Both the position numbers and the translations under genes were made by a program. DNA of 6,335 bases from Elusimicrobiota bacterium (GTDB lineage: Bacteria > Elusimicrobiota > Elusimicrobia > Elusimicrobiales > UBA9959), in assembly GCA_003500765.1 (NCBI GenBank), contig DNQL01000116.1, positions 1-6,335 of the forward strand. Direction: 5' to 3'. The notes under the pieces were generated by a model. That model made no database searches and had not been told where the DNA came from. It was given only the letters and a program-made list of their open reading frames with translations. This document shows positions 1-6,178 of this stretch, one piece after another. Position 1 is the stretch's first letter; every line of letters starts with the position of its first letter.

Positions 1-10
1 CGGGACCCGG

Positions 11-1357
11 ATGCTGAAGAGCCTTTCCTTATATATAGCCGTCCTGACGCTGTCCGCCGCGGCGGCCTGGGGCCAGCCGGGTCCGCGCAGCGTCGCCCCC
101 GGCCCCGCGGACAAACCGCCGCCCCCGCCGACCAGGACCGAGATAGTCAAACCGCTGCAGGCGCCGGCCACAGGTTACGCGCCCAGTATCTTCAACCGCG
201 TACTGGACGCCCTGGTCATCGACCTGGAGAAGGGGCCGATACTGCCGCTGCCCATAGCGGAAGCGAGCAAGGACCTCGGGCTGAACATAGGAGTGATGCC
301 GGTCTGGGCAGTCTGGAACGCCCAAAAGACGGGGGTGGACTATGTCATGGCCCCGTCGGTCAGCTATAACGATAACCTCGGCGCCACCTTCGGCTATAAA
401 CAGTACTTCTTCCCGGATGAGAAGAGCATAGTCATGTTCCGCGGCTCGGTCTCCCGCAGGGTGGAGAACGAGGCCTATTTTTATTTCTACAGGCCCGGCG
501 TGCTCAACAGCGACGCCCGCTTCAGCCTGGACGTGGTGCACCGCGTCACCGGCAAACCCTCGTTCTACGGCTACGGCAACGATTCGCTGGAGGGGGACAA
601 GGCCAATTACGCCATCCTCAAGGAAGGCGAGGAGTTCACGGCCTCGCTGCCCGTGATGAAGCATTTCTTCGTAGAGCTCAACCACTCTCTCTACCGGCAG
701 CAGGCCCAGGAGGGCCCGGTGCAGGGAGTACCGCAGGTCAGCGCGCTTTACCCGGCCGACTACGCGATCGCCTCGGACGCGCGCCTCTTTCACGCCAACC
801 GCCTCTCCGTCCTCTACGACGACACCGACCATCCCTTCCTGCCCAAGATAGGCACGATGGCGTCGTTCTCCATACTCTATTCGGCCAAGGTCCTCGGCTC
901 GGACTACAATTACCGCGTCTACAACGCCGAGTTCAAGCACTATTTCAATTACAGGAGCGAAGGACGTTTCGTCACGGCCCTGCGCTACCAGCTGCAGTTC
1001 CAGCGGGGCGACGAACTGCCGTTCTACGCGCAGGTGCAGCTGGGCGAGACCACGGGGCTGCGGATGGCCGGCGACGGTAGGTTCACCGACAGGGGAAAGA
1101 TAGTGGTGAACCTGGAGGAGCGCGTAACGCTGTCGCGCGTCCCCTACCTCAAATTCCTGCGCGAGGTGGAGATAGCGCCGTTCATAGACGCGGGCGCGGT
1201 CTTCTCCGACCCCGCACACTTCTCCACGGGGCATCTCCGCTACGGACCCGGCATCTCGCTGAGGCTGCTGCTGCGGCCGCAGGTGGTGGCCGCGGCCGAC
1301 CTGGCCTTCGGCTCCGAGGGGACCAACACCATAGTGCGCGTGGGCTACCCTTTCTGA
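11..1357 (+). CDS. Omp85-superfamily outer-membrane beta-barrel protein (BamA/TamA-like barrel, no POTRA domains)
   Basis: The 448-residue product looks like an outer-membrane barrel of the Omp85/surface antigen (D15) type. Residues 1-21 form a signal peptide (Lys3, hydrophobic core, likely cleavage after AWG) with no lipobox Cys. A proline-rich linker (about 23-55) follows, then alternating aromatic/polar strands to a C-terminal GYPF whose last residue is Phe, the usual BAM recognition signal. DDTDHPFLPKIG (270-281) resembles the family's D-x-R-D-N-P-x-x-P-x-x-G turn, and LRMAGDGRFTDRG (350-362) followed by LEER (368-371) sits where the LRGY...E-x-R element lies; Gly of LRGY is Met here. There is no room for POTRA repeats, so it is closer to short Omp85-like barrels than to BamA itself. 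Its cargo or substrate is unknown. No Shine-Dalgarno is visible in the 10 bases upstream, and the frame stays open to the window edge; the signal peptide supports this ATG. It is probably cotranscribed with the Nudix gene. Confidence 0.75.
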   Translation: MLKSLSLYIAVLTLSAAAAWGQPGPRSVAPGPADKPPPPPTRTEIVKPLQAPATGYAPSIFNRVLDALVIDLEKGPILPLPIAEASKDLGLNIGVMPVWAVWNAQKTGVDYVMAPSVSYNDNLGATFGYKQYFFPDEKSIVMFRGSVSRRVENEAYFYFYRPGVLNSDARFSLDVVHRVTGKPSFYGYGNDSLEGDKANYAILKEGEEFTASLPVMKHFFVELNHSLYRQQAQEGPVQGVPQVSALYPADYAIASDARLFHANRLSVLYDDTDHPFLPKIGTMASFSILYSAKVLGSDYNYRVYNAEFKHYFNYRSEGRFVTALRYQLQFQRGDELPFYAQVQLGETTGLRMAGDGRFTDRGKIVVNLEERVTLSRVPYLKFLREVEIAPFIDAGAVFSDPAHFSTGHLRYGPGISLRLLLRPQVVAAADLAFGSEGTNTIVRVGYPF

Positions 1358-1358
1358 A

Positions 1359-1826
1359 ATGATAACCCGCGACAGGAAAGTCCGGCTCTCGGTCAAAGCC
1401 ATCGTCATACGGGACGGCCGCCTGCTGCTCATGCGCGCGAAGGACCGCTGGGGGACCTATTACCTGCTGCCCGGCGGGGGACAGAAGAACGGCGAGACCC
1501 TCCACGACGCCCTGCGCCGGGAATGCCTCGAAGAAACGGGCGTTGCGGCCGGACCGCTGCGGCCCCGCTACATACGCGACTATGTCGGGAAGAACCACGA
1601 GTTCGCCCGGTGGGACAAGGATTTCCACCAGGTGGAGATCATGTTCCTCTGCCGCTACGAGGGCAAAAAACGGACCGCCCGCAGGCCGGACGTCCGGCAG
1701 ACCGGGGCGGTCTGGATGCCGCTGGAGCGGCTGGCGAAGATACGGCTCTATCCTTCCATTCTCAAAAAACTTATCGGCCCTGCCGGCCGCCTGAGCGGCC
1801 CCGTCTACCTGGGCGACGTCAACTGA
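1359..1826 (+). CDS. Nudix family hydrolase
   Basis: The 155-residue protein carries a complete Nudix box: G40-x5-E46-x7-R54-E55-C56-x-E58-E59-x-G61-V62. The only mild departure is Cys in the first aliphatic position. The Glu residues bind the divalent metal for hydrolysis of a nucleoside diphosphate linked to another group. The N-terminal strand (KAIVIRDGRLLLMRAKD, 13-29) and the LLPGGG lead-in to the box are typical of the fold, and the length is that of a single-domain cytosolic Nudix enzyme. The substrate (ADP-ribose, sugar nucleotide, oxidised dNTP or other) cannot be told from the sequence. The ATG lies one base after the TGA of the barrel gene and has no Shine-Dalgarno of its own, so translation probably restarts from the upstream gene. 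The 3' end overlaps the opposing carbonic anhydrase gene by 8 nt. Confidence 0.9.
   Translation: MITRDRKVRLSVKAIVIRDGRLLLMRAKDRWGTYYLLPGGGQKNGETLHDALRRECLEETGVAAGPLRPRYIRDYVGKNHEFARWDKDFHQVEIMFLCRYEGKKRTARRPDVRQTGAVWMPLERLAKIRLYPSILKKLIGPAGRLSGPVYLGDVN
1764..1800 (-). terminator. Possible weak intrinsic terminator of the recO-glyQS-can operon, inside the nudix 3' end
   Basis: Read on the minus strand just past the carbonic anhydrase stop, there are two overlapping GC hairpins: GGCCGC/GCGGCC with a 4-nt loop (1785-1800) and CGGCC/GGCCG with a 5-nt loop (1775-1789). Five bases (ATAAG) and then six T (1769-1764) follow the second stem. The stems are short and the T-tract is not directly adjacent, so this is only a candidate. 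It lies in coding DNA of the opposing gene, where GC palindromes may occur by chance. Confidence 0.3.
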
Positions 1827-2463
1827 GGCGCGGCGGCCTGCGGCCCTCGAGAGCGCGAGCCTGCGCCCTCGACGAGCAGGTCAGCCCGAGGTCCTTGAGC
1901 TTCCCGTCGTCTATCCCGTAGATGAAACCGTGCACCGCCACCCGGCGGCCCTCGTCCCAGGCCCGCTCGAGCATGGTAGTGCGGCAGACATTGCGAACCT
2001 GCTCGGCGGTATTGAGCTCGCAGAGCCTGTCCTCCGCCGCTTTCCGGCCCAGACCCGAAAGATCCCCGGCGAATTTCTCCTCCACGTCCTGTATGTGCCG
2101 CAGCCAGTTGTCTATCAGGCCGTGGGGCTTCCGCTCCATGGCGGACTTCACGCCGCCGCAGTCGTAATGCCCGCAGACTATCACGTGCTCGACTTTGAGT
2201 ATATCTACGGCGTACTGTATGACGGAGAGACAGTTGAGGTCGGTGTGCACCACCACATTGCCGACATTGCGATGCACGAAGAGTTCGCCCGGCAGCAGGC
2301 CGACTATCTCGTTGGCCGGTACGCGGCTGTCCGCGCATCCTATCCAGAGGTACCTGGGGGCCTGCTGACGGACCAGCTTGCGGAAGAATTCCGGGTCGGC
2401 GGACCTGACCGAGGCGACCCAGTCCCTGTTATTCCGGAAAAGCGTCTTTATGTCGTTTTTCAT
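1819..2463 (-). CDS. can: Beta-class carbonic anhydrase
   Basis: The 214-residue enzyme interconverts CO2 and bicarbonate in the cytosol. All catalytic residues of the beta class are visible: zinc ligands Cys43, His99 and Cys102 (in CADSRV and CGHYDCGG) and the Asp45-Arg47 dyad. Spacing and length closely follow E. coli Can (about 220 residues). HRNVGN (64-69) and the LCELNTAEQVRNV segment are also family-typical, and VHGFIYGIDDGKL near the C-terminus matches the last conserved block. Its ATG overlaps the glyS TGA in the ATGA arrangement (4 nt), and no Shine-Dalgarno is seen upstream, so translation is probably coupled to glyS. It is the last gene of the recO-glyQ-glyS cluster. Bicarbonate supplied by such enzymes feeds carboxylases in fatty acid, nucleotide and arginine synthesis. 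There is no transporter or carboxysome gene beside it, so a general housekeeping role is likely. Confidence 0.96.
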   Translation of the reverse strand: MKNDIKTLFRNNRDWVASVRSADPEFFRKLVRQQAPRYLWIGCADSRVPANEIVGLLPGELFVHRNVGNVVVHTDLNCLSVIQYAVDILKVEHVIVCGHYDCGGVKSAMERKPHGLIDNWLRHIQDVEEKFAGDLSGLGRKAAEDRLCELNTAEQVRNVCRTTMLERAWDEGRRVAVHGFIYGIDDGKLKDLGLTCSSRAQARALEGRRPPRLS

Positions 2464-4559
2464 TGCAGTTGCGACAGGTCGGCGACGCCCTCGACCAGGC
2501 TGACCAGTGATTTTATCAGGTTGAGCCGGTTGTCGCGCACCTTCGGGTCCTCGGCCATGACCATGACCTTGTCGAAGAAGTTGTCCAGGCTGGGCTTTAT
2601 CGCCAGCAGCTCGGACAATCCCCGGGCGTAATCCCGGGCCGCGATATGCTCCTTCAGCCGCCCGCCCATGGCCTTAATGTCGACGTAGAGCGCCCGCTCC
2701 TCGTCCTTCTCGAATATTCCTTCGTCGGGAGAACCGCTTAAGGCGGACTGGGATTGCTTGAGTATGTTCTTTGAGCGCTTGAAAGCCGCCGCGATGCCGG
2801 AGAAGTCCGGGTTGGACCGCAGCGAGTTGACGTCCTTAACCCGCGCCCGGCAGTCCAGCAGGTCGCCGCCGTCCATGAAGAACTCGCGCACGGCCTTTAC
2901 CTCGTCGAAGCGGAAGCCTTCCTCGGCGAAGACGGCCTCGGCGCGCTGCCAGACGAAATCCAGCAGGGCTTCCCTGCGCGCGGACAGGTCCTTGCGCGCG
3001 TCCGGCAGCAGCGCGGCGAAGGGCTCGAAGGCCGCGTCCAGCGCGGAACAGAGGTCCAGCCTGAGCTCTTTCTCCAGCACTATGCGGACCGCGCCCAGGG
3101 CCTGCCGCCGCAGCCCGTGCGGATCGGCGCTGCCGGTGGGGATCTGCCCGGTATAGAAGTCGGCGGCCAGCGTGTCCAGCTTGCCGGCCAGGGAGACTAT
3201 ACCGCCTTCGACTGACGAAGGGACCGGGGATCCGGCGGACACCGGCCAGTAGAACTCGCCTACCGCCCGCGCCGCGTTCTCCCGCAGCCCGGCGTTGGCC
3301 GCGTAATAGCCGCCCATGGTGCCCTGCAGTTCGGGGAACTCGCCGACGAGCCCGCTTACCAGGTCGGAATAGACGTACTTGGCGGCGGCGGAGACGTCTT
3401 CGGCGCAGGAGGCGGCCCCGCCGTTTGAGCAAAGCCAGGCGGCAAGCCGCTCCACCCTGCCGGCCCTGTCGGCCATGGTTCCCAGCCGCGCCTGGAAGGT
3501 GACGGCCTTCAGCTTTTCATTGAAATCGGCCAGCGGCACGGCCAGGTCGCGCGTATAGAAGAAGATGGCGTCGCGGAAGCGCGCCTCGAGCACGTTGCGG
3601 AAGCCCTCCTCCACGTTGCGCTGACCGCGCGAGACGCCGTCGCGGACGCCGACGAAATAAGGCTGGAGGCGTCCCTTGGCGTCGGCCACGGTGAAGAACT
3701 TGAGCTGCTTCTTCATGACCAGGTGAACCAGCTCGGGGGGGAGCTTGAGGAAATCCTGCGAATACGACGAGACAACGCAGACCGGGTACTCCACCAGGTA
3801 GAGGTTCTCGGTAAGCAGTTCCTCGTCCACCCGCACCTCCAGCTTCATCCGCTTTTCGGCGGCGGCCAGTTCGCGGCGCAGCGCGGCCAGCCTGTCGGCG
3901 TCCCTGACCACCACCCCGGCGTGCTCCAGGGTCCTGAAATATTTCTCGGCCGAGGCTATCTTGAGCGGCCTCGACCCCTTGGCGCTCAGGCCTGCGGTAA
4001 CGCGGCCGGACTTCACGCCCGCCACGGAGAAAACCACCGGCTTGTCGCCGTGCAGCGCCAGCAGGCTGCGGATCGGCCGCGCGAAGCGGAAGCGGCTCTT
4101 CTCCCAGACCATGTTCTTGGGGAACTGCAGCTTCGCTATGACGGCGGGGAATATCTCGGCCAGCGCCTTGGAAGCCGCCCTGCCGGGGATCCGGGTCTCA
4201 AAGACCAGGACCTCTCCCTTGTTGGGCACGGTCTCAACTCCCAGTTTGTCGGGCGTGGTGCCGCGCGAGCGCGCGAAACCCGCGGCCTGGGGCGTAAAAT
4301 TGCCGTCGGGGCCTTTGAGCATTTTAGCGGACGGACCGTAATGCTTCTGGACCTTCTCGTCGGTCCTGGCAGGCACGCCCGCCAGGTGCAGCACCAGGCG
4401 CTTGTACGTGCCGAAGGCCGCTATCGACTCGTACGGCAGGTTGGCCTCCGTGAGCGCCTCGGAGGCGAAGCGGACCAGCTGCTCCTCCGCCGAGGTGACG
4501 AAGCGGGCGGGGATGTTCTCTATGCGTATCTCGAGCAGGACGTCTCTTTTAGCGGACAT
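2460..4559 (-). CDS. glyS: Glycine--tRNA ligase beta subunit
   Basis: The 699-residue beta chain of bacterial alpha2beta2 glycyl-tRNA synthetase binds tRNA-Gly and works with GlyQ, which holds the aminoacylation site. Family blocks appear in order: the N-terminal [13 protein letters not shown] (8-20; usually LLEIGTEELP), FPKNMVW...RFARPIR (146-163), the [19 protein letters not shown] block, [15 protein letters not shown] (406-420), KLDTL...[17 protein letters not shown] (460-489), and a C-terminal DALR-like tRNA-binding region ending [24 protein letters not shown]. The length is close to E. coli GlyS (689), with no truncation or frameshift. The ATG at 4559 is fixed by an AAGGAGG ribosome site six bases upstream, inside the glyQ coding end, and the gene overlaps glyQ by 11 nt. 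It overlaps the following carbonic anhydrase gene by 4 nt. Confidence 0.97.
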   Translation of the reverse strand: MSAKRDVLLEIRIENIPARFVTSAEEQLVRFASEALTEANLPYESIAAFGTYKRLVLHLAGVPARTDEKVQKHYGPSAKMLKGPDGNFTPQAAGFARSRGTTPDKLGVETVPNKGEVLVFETRIPGRAASKALAEIFPAVIAKLQFPKNMVWEKSRFRFARPIRSLLALHGDKPVVFSVAGVKSGRVTAGLSAKGSRPLKIASAEKYFRTLEHAGVVVRDADRLAALRRELAAAEKRMKLEVRVDEELLTENLYLVEYPVCVVSSYSQDFLKLPPELVHLVMKKQLKFFTVADAKGRLQPYFVGVRDGVSRGQRNVEEGFRNVLEARFRDAIFFYTRDLAVPLADFNEKLKAVTFQARLGTMADRAGRVERLAAWLCSNGGAASCAEDVSAAAKYVYSDLVSGLVGEFPELQGTMGGYYAANAGLRENAARAVGEFYWPVSAGSPVPSSVEGGIVSLAGKLDTLAADFYTGQIPTGSADPHGLRRQALGAVRIVLEKELRLDLCSALDAAFEPFAALLPDARKDLSARREALLDFVWQRAEAVFAEEGFRFDEVKAVREFFMDGGDLLDCRARVKDVNSLRSNPDFSGIAAAFKRSKNILKQSQSALSGSPDEGIFEKDEERALYVDIKAMGGRLKEHIAARDYARGLSELLAIKPSLDNFFDKVMVMAEDPKVRDNRLNLIKSLVSLVEGVADLSQLQ

Positions 4560-5421
4560 CGGCGGCCTCCTTCACGGAAGGCTCGTTGGCCTCGACGTGG
4601 GCGACGGCGCAGGCCTTGGCGATGTCGCGTATGCGCTTTATCATCACGGCGCGTTCGGAGACCGAGATGGCCCCGCGCGCGTCGAGCAGGTTGAAGTTCT
4701 GCGAGCATTTCATGACCAGGTCGAAGGCCGGCAGGTAATAGCCCTTCGCCGCCAGGCGGGGGACTTCCTTCTCCCAGCGCTCGAAATTGAAGCGCAGGTT
4801 CTCCGTATCGGCTTCCTCGAAGTTATAATGAGAGAACTGCTCCTCCTGGCCCTTGTGCACCTCGCCGTAGGTCAGGCGGTCGGTCCACATGATGTCGAAG
4901 ATGCTCTTCTTCTTCTGCGCGAACATCGCCAGCCGCTCCAGGCCATAGGTTATCTCCACGCTTATGGGGTCGAGTTCGTAGGAAGCCATCTGCTGGAAAT
5001 AGGTGAACTGCGTGATCTCCATGCCGTCGAGCCAGACCTCCCAGCCGACGCCCGAGGCTCCGAGCGTGGGGGACTCCCAGTCGTCCTCTATCCAGCGGAT
5101 ATCGTGCTCGGTGTGATCCACGCCGATCGCCTTGAGCGAGGCCAGGTAGACCTGCTGTATATTGTCCATCGGCGGCTTGATGATGACCTGGTACTGGTAG
5201 TACTTGCCCAAACGGTTGGGATTGGCGCCGAAGCGGCCGTCGCCGGGGCGGCGGCAGGGCTCCACGTAGGCCACGCTGTTGGGCTTCGACGTGAGCGAGC
5301 CGAAGAAAGTGGCGGGGTTGAAAGTGCCCGCGCCCTTCTCGAGATCGTAGGGCTGGATGATAGCGCATCCCTGGCGGGCCCAGTACTGGTCGAGCCTGAG
5401 TATTATTTCCTGGAAGTTCAT
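4549..5421 (-). CDS. glyQ: Glycine--tRNA ligase alpha subunit
   Basis: The 290-residue alpha chain is the catalytic class II subunit that activates glycine with ATP; E. coli GlyQ has 303 residues. Strongly conserved blocks run through it: [14 protein letters not shown] (13-26), [10 protein letters not shown] (30-39), the motif 2 region [25 protein letters not shown] (52-80), [17 protein letters not shown] (106-122), [19 protein letters not shown] (126-144) and motif 3 [12 protein letters not shown] (156-167). [16 protein letters not shown] near the C-terminus is also diagnostic. GASG replaces the more common GAWG at 121-124. The ATG at 5421 has an AGGAGA ribosome site four bases upstream, in the 15-nt gap after recO. 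The stop codon lies inside the glyS start region, giving an 11-nt overlap that suits stoichiometric translation of the two subunits. Confidence 0.98.
   Translation of the reverse strand: MNFQEIILRLDQYWARQGCAIIQPYDLEKGAGTFNPATFFGSLTSKPNSVAYVEPCRRPGDGRFGANPNRLGKYYQYQVIIKPPMDNIQQVYLASLKAIGVDHTEHDIRWIEDDWESPTLGASGVGWEVWLDGMEITQFTYFQQMASYELDPISVEITYGLERLAMFAQKKKSIFDIMWTDRLTYGEVHKGQEEQFSHYNFEEADTENLRFNFERWEKEVPRLAAKGYYLPAFDLVMKCSQNFNLLDARGAISVSERAVMIKRIRDIAKACAVAHVEANEPSVKEAADVR
4566..4572 (-). promoter_or_regulatory. Strong ribosome binding site of glyS
   Basis: On the minus strand AAGGAGG stands six bases before the glyS ATG at 4559. It lies inside the last codons of glyQ. It decides the glyS start and shows that this lineage uses canonical Shine-Dalgarno initiation, which makes its absence before recO informative. 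Confidence 0.85.
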
Positions 5422-5425
5422 ATTG

Positions 5426-5431
5426 TCTCCT
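5426..5431 (-). promoter_or_regulatory. Ribosome binding site of glyQ
   Basis: AGGAGA on the minus strand, four bases before the glyQ ATG at 5421, fills most of the 15-nt recO-glyQ gap. It supports the chosen glyQ start and leaves no room for a separate glyQ promoter outside recO. Confidence 0.8.
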
Positions 5432-5436
5432 GAAGC

Positions 5437-6060
5437 TTAAACGAAAGCGGCGGTCTTAAAAGTCAGCCCGAGGTTGCCGGCGAAACATTTCTCCAGCGTG
5501 GTATCCACGCGCCTGAGCAGGTCGTCGTCGGACGGCGCCAGGTCCACTCCGTCCCAGCTGCCCGAATGGAGGGTATCCCACAGAGCGGGGTCCAGGCCCA
5601 CGCTGGTCTCCGCGAACCCCACCCCGACCAGCTCGGCCAGGCGCAGCGAGAAGGCCCGCCGGGTCCACGGCGTGAAGCCGCGGGCGTCGAGGCGCTCCAG
5701 CGCCGAGAGCAGCAGCGCGTACTTCTCCGGGTTGGAGTCCGCGTAGGGCGTCATGCCCATCACCAGTTCGCAGAAATGGGAGGCCATGAACAGCCGCTCC
5801 GCGCTCGCCCTTATTCCCGGGAAAGCGCGCAGTGAACTGCCGCCGGTGCAGACGGGGAAATTGGAACCCGGGCGCAGGTGGAAACGGTAATCTCCGACGG
5901 TGAGCGGCTCGCTGAGCGCCTTGAGCTTGCCGGCCGCCCGCGCCACTCCCTTGAAGTTCACCTCGAGCTTGCCGTGGTCTTTGGTGTATAGCGTGACGAT
6001 GCGTCCGTTCTCCTGGAGAGGCCGCCGTCTGAGCACTATCGCGCTGTCGCAGAAATTCAT
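5437..6060 (-). CDS. recO: DNA repair protein RecO (short form without zinc finger)
   Basis: RecO works with RecF and RecR to load RecA on SSB-coated single-stranded DNA in recombination repair. From the ATG at 6060 the protein has 207 residues, somewhat shorter than the usual 230-250. The N-terminal OB-fold pattern is clear: SAIVLRRRPLQENGRIVTLYTKDHGKL (6-32), then VARAAGKLKAL and EPLTVGDYRF. A helical region follows with LFMASHFCELV (90-100). The later part lacks the CxxCG...C..C zinc finger of many RecO proteins; the four Cys (4, 71, 97, 192) are scattered. An in-frame TTG at 6078 would add six residues, but the ATG fits the family start better and neither has a Shine-Dalgarno. A TGTTAAAAT element ends only 8 nt before the ATG, so a leaderless message is possible. 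It is the first gene of the recO-glyQ-glyS-can cluster. The family call rests on the N-terminal pattern and helical core; the C-terminal third is weakly conserved. Confidence 0.88.
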   Translation of the reverse strand: MNFCDSAIVLRRRPLQENGRIVTLYTKDHGKLEVNFKGVARAAGKLKALSEPLTVGDYRFHLRPGSNFPVCTGGSSLRAFPGIRASAERLFMASHFCELVMGMTPYADSNPEKYALLLSALERLDARGFTPWTRRAFSLRLAELVGVGFAETSVGLDPALWDTLHSGSWDGVDLAPSDDDLLRRVDTTLEKCFAGNLGLTFKTAAFV

Positions 6061-6068
6061 GGGGGTAT

Positions 6069-6077
6069 ATTTTAACA
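6069..6077 (-). promoter_or_regulatory. Candidate extended -10 promoter for recO (leaderless start)
   Basis: TGTTAAAAT on the minus strand combines a TGn extension with TAAAAT, five of six matches to TATAAT. I see no -35 match at the 16-18 nt spacings, which extended -10 promoters can tolerate. Transcription would begin about seven bases on, near 6062, almost on the recO ATG at 6060. The same bases also contain the alternative TTG start at 6078-6076, which such a transcript would not include. Confidence 0.4.
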
Positions 6078-6094
6078 AATAAGGGACGATGGTG

Positions 6095-6120
6095 CGGGAC
6101 CTTTGGCCCTTGACGTCCCG
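6095..6120. repeat. Inverted repeat CGGGAC-N14-GTCCCG, possible operator
   Basis: A perfect 6-bp dyad has arms at 6095-6100 and 6115-6120. The right arm begins at the last base of the TTGACG box of the plus-strand promoter candidate. A further GGGAC at 6083-6087 lies 13 bases before the left arm in direct orientation. The position between divergent genes suggests a binding site, but the arms are short and GC-rich, so chance is a real alternative. Confidence 0.3.
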
Positions 6121-6142
6121 GACGGTTAAGGTATCCTATAAT
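6110..6142 (+). promoter_or_regulatory. Candidate sigma-70-type promoter for the gene at 6179
   Basis: TTGACG at 6110-6115 matches five of six -35 bases, and a perfect TATAAT stands at 6137-6142. Their spacing is 21 nt, longer than the usual 17. The overlapping TATCCT (6132-6137) has a normal 16-nt spacing but only four of six matches. A start near 6149 would leave a leader of about 30 nt before the ATG at 6179. TATAATTATA (6137-6146) is a perfect palindrome and so places a second TATAAT on the minus strand, but without a matching -35 upstream of it. Confidence 0.5.
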
Positions 6143-6147
6143 TATAA

Positions 6148-6178
6148 GCGCCCGCGTCAGGGCGCCGGTGGGTTTTTT
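6148..6178 (+). other. Leader hairpin and T-tract over the translation start region of the last gene
   Basis: GCGCCC (6148-6153) pairs perfectly with GGGCGC (6160-6165) around a 6-nt loop. An alternative stem pairs 6151-6155 with 6168-6172, including one G-T pair, and abuts six T (6173-6178) that end at the ATG. The second fold would occlude GGTGGG (6167-6172), the only weak ribosome-site candidate. The predicted transcript start falls at the edge of the first stem, so either a small translation-control element or a coincidence is possible. Confidence 0.25.

Noticed and set aside
29..1432. Long minus-strand open frame (467 codons) antisense to the barrel gene
   Set aside because: Its translation is rich in Arg, His, Gly and Val without any family pattern, while the plus strand encodes a clear signal peptide and barrel. 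Stop-free antisense frames are common in GC-rich DNA.
1927..2631. Plus-strand open frames opposite carbonic anhydrase
   Set aside because: The minus strand encodes a complete carbonic anhydrase with all active-site residues; these frames are its shadows.
3723..4694. Plus-strand open frame (323 codons) across the glyS and glyQ coding region
   Set aside because: It is antisense to strongly conserved GlyS and GlyQ sequence and has no recognisable domain or ribosome site.
4402..5433. Plus-strand open frame (343 codons) opposite glyQ
   Set aside because: It mirrors highly conserved glyQ codons; the His/Leu/Val-rich product has no coherent fold signature.
6058..6078. TTG start at 6078 for recO, giving 213 residues
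   Set aside because: It has no ribosome site, overlaps the extended -10 candidate and adds six residues before the point where RecO proteins normally begin.
6061..6178. A small RNA, riboswitch or attachment site in the divergent intergenic region
   Set aside because: At 118 bp it is accounted for by promoter-like boxes, the dyad and a short hairpin; no known riboswitch core or tRNA-like structure is visible.
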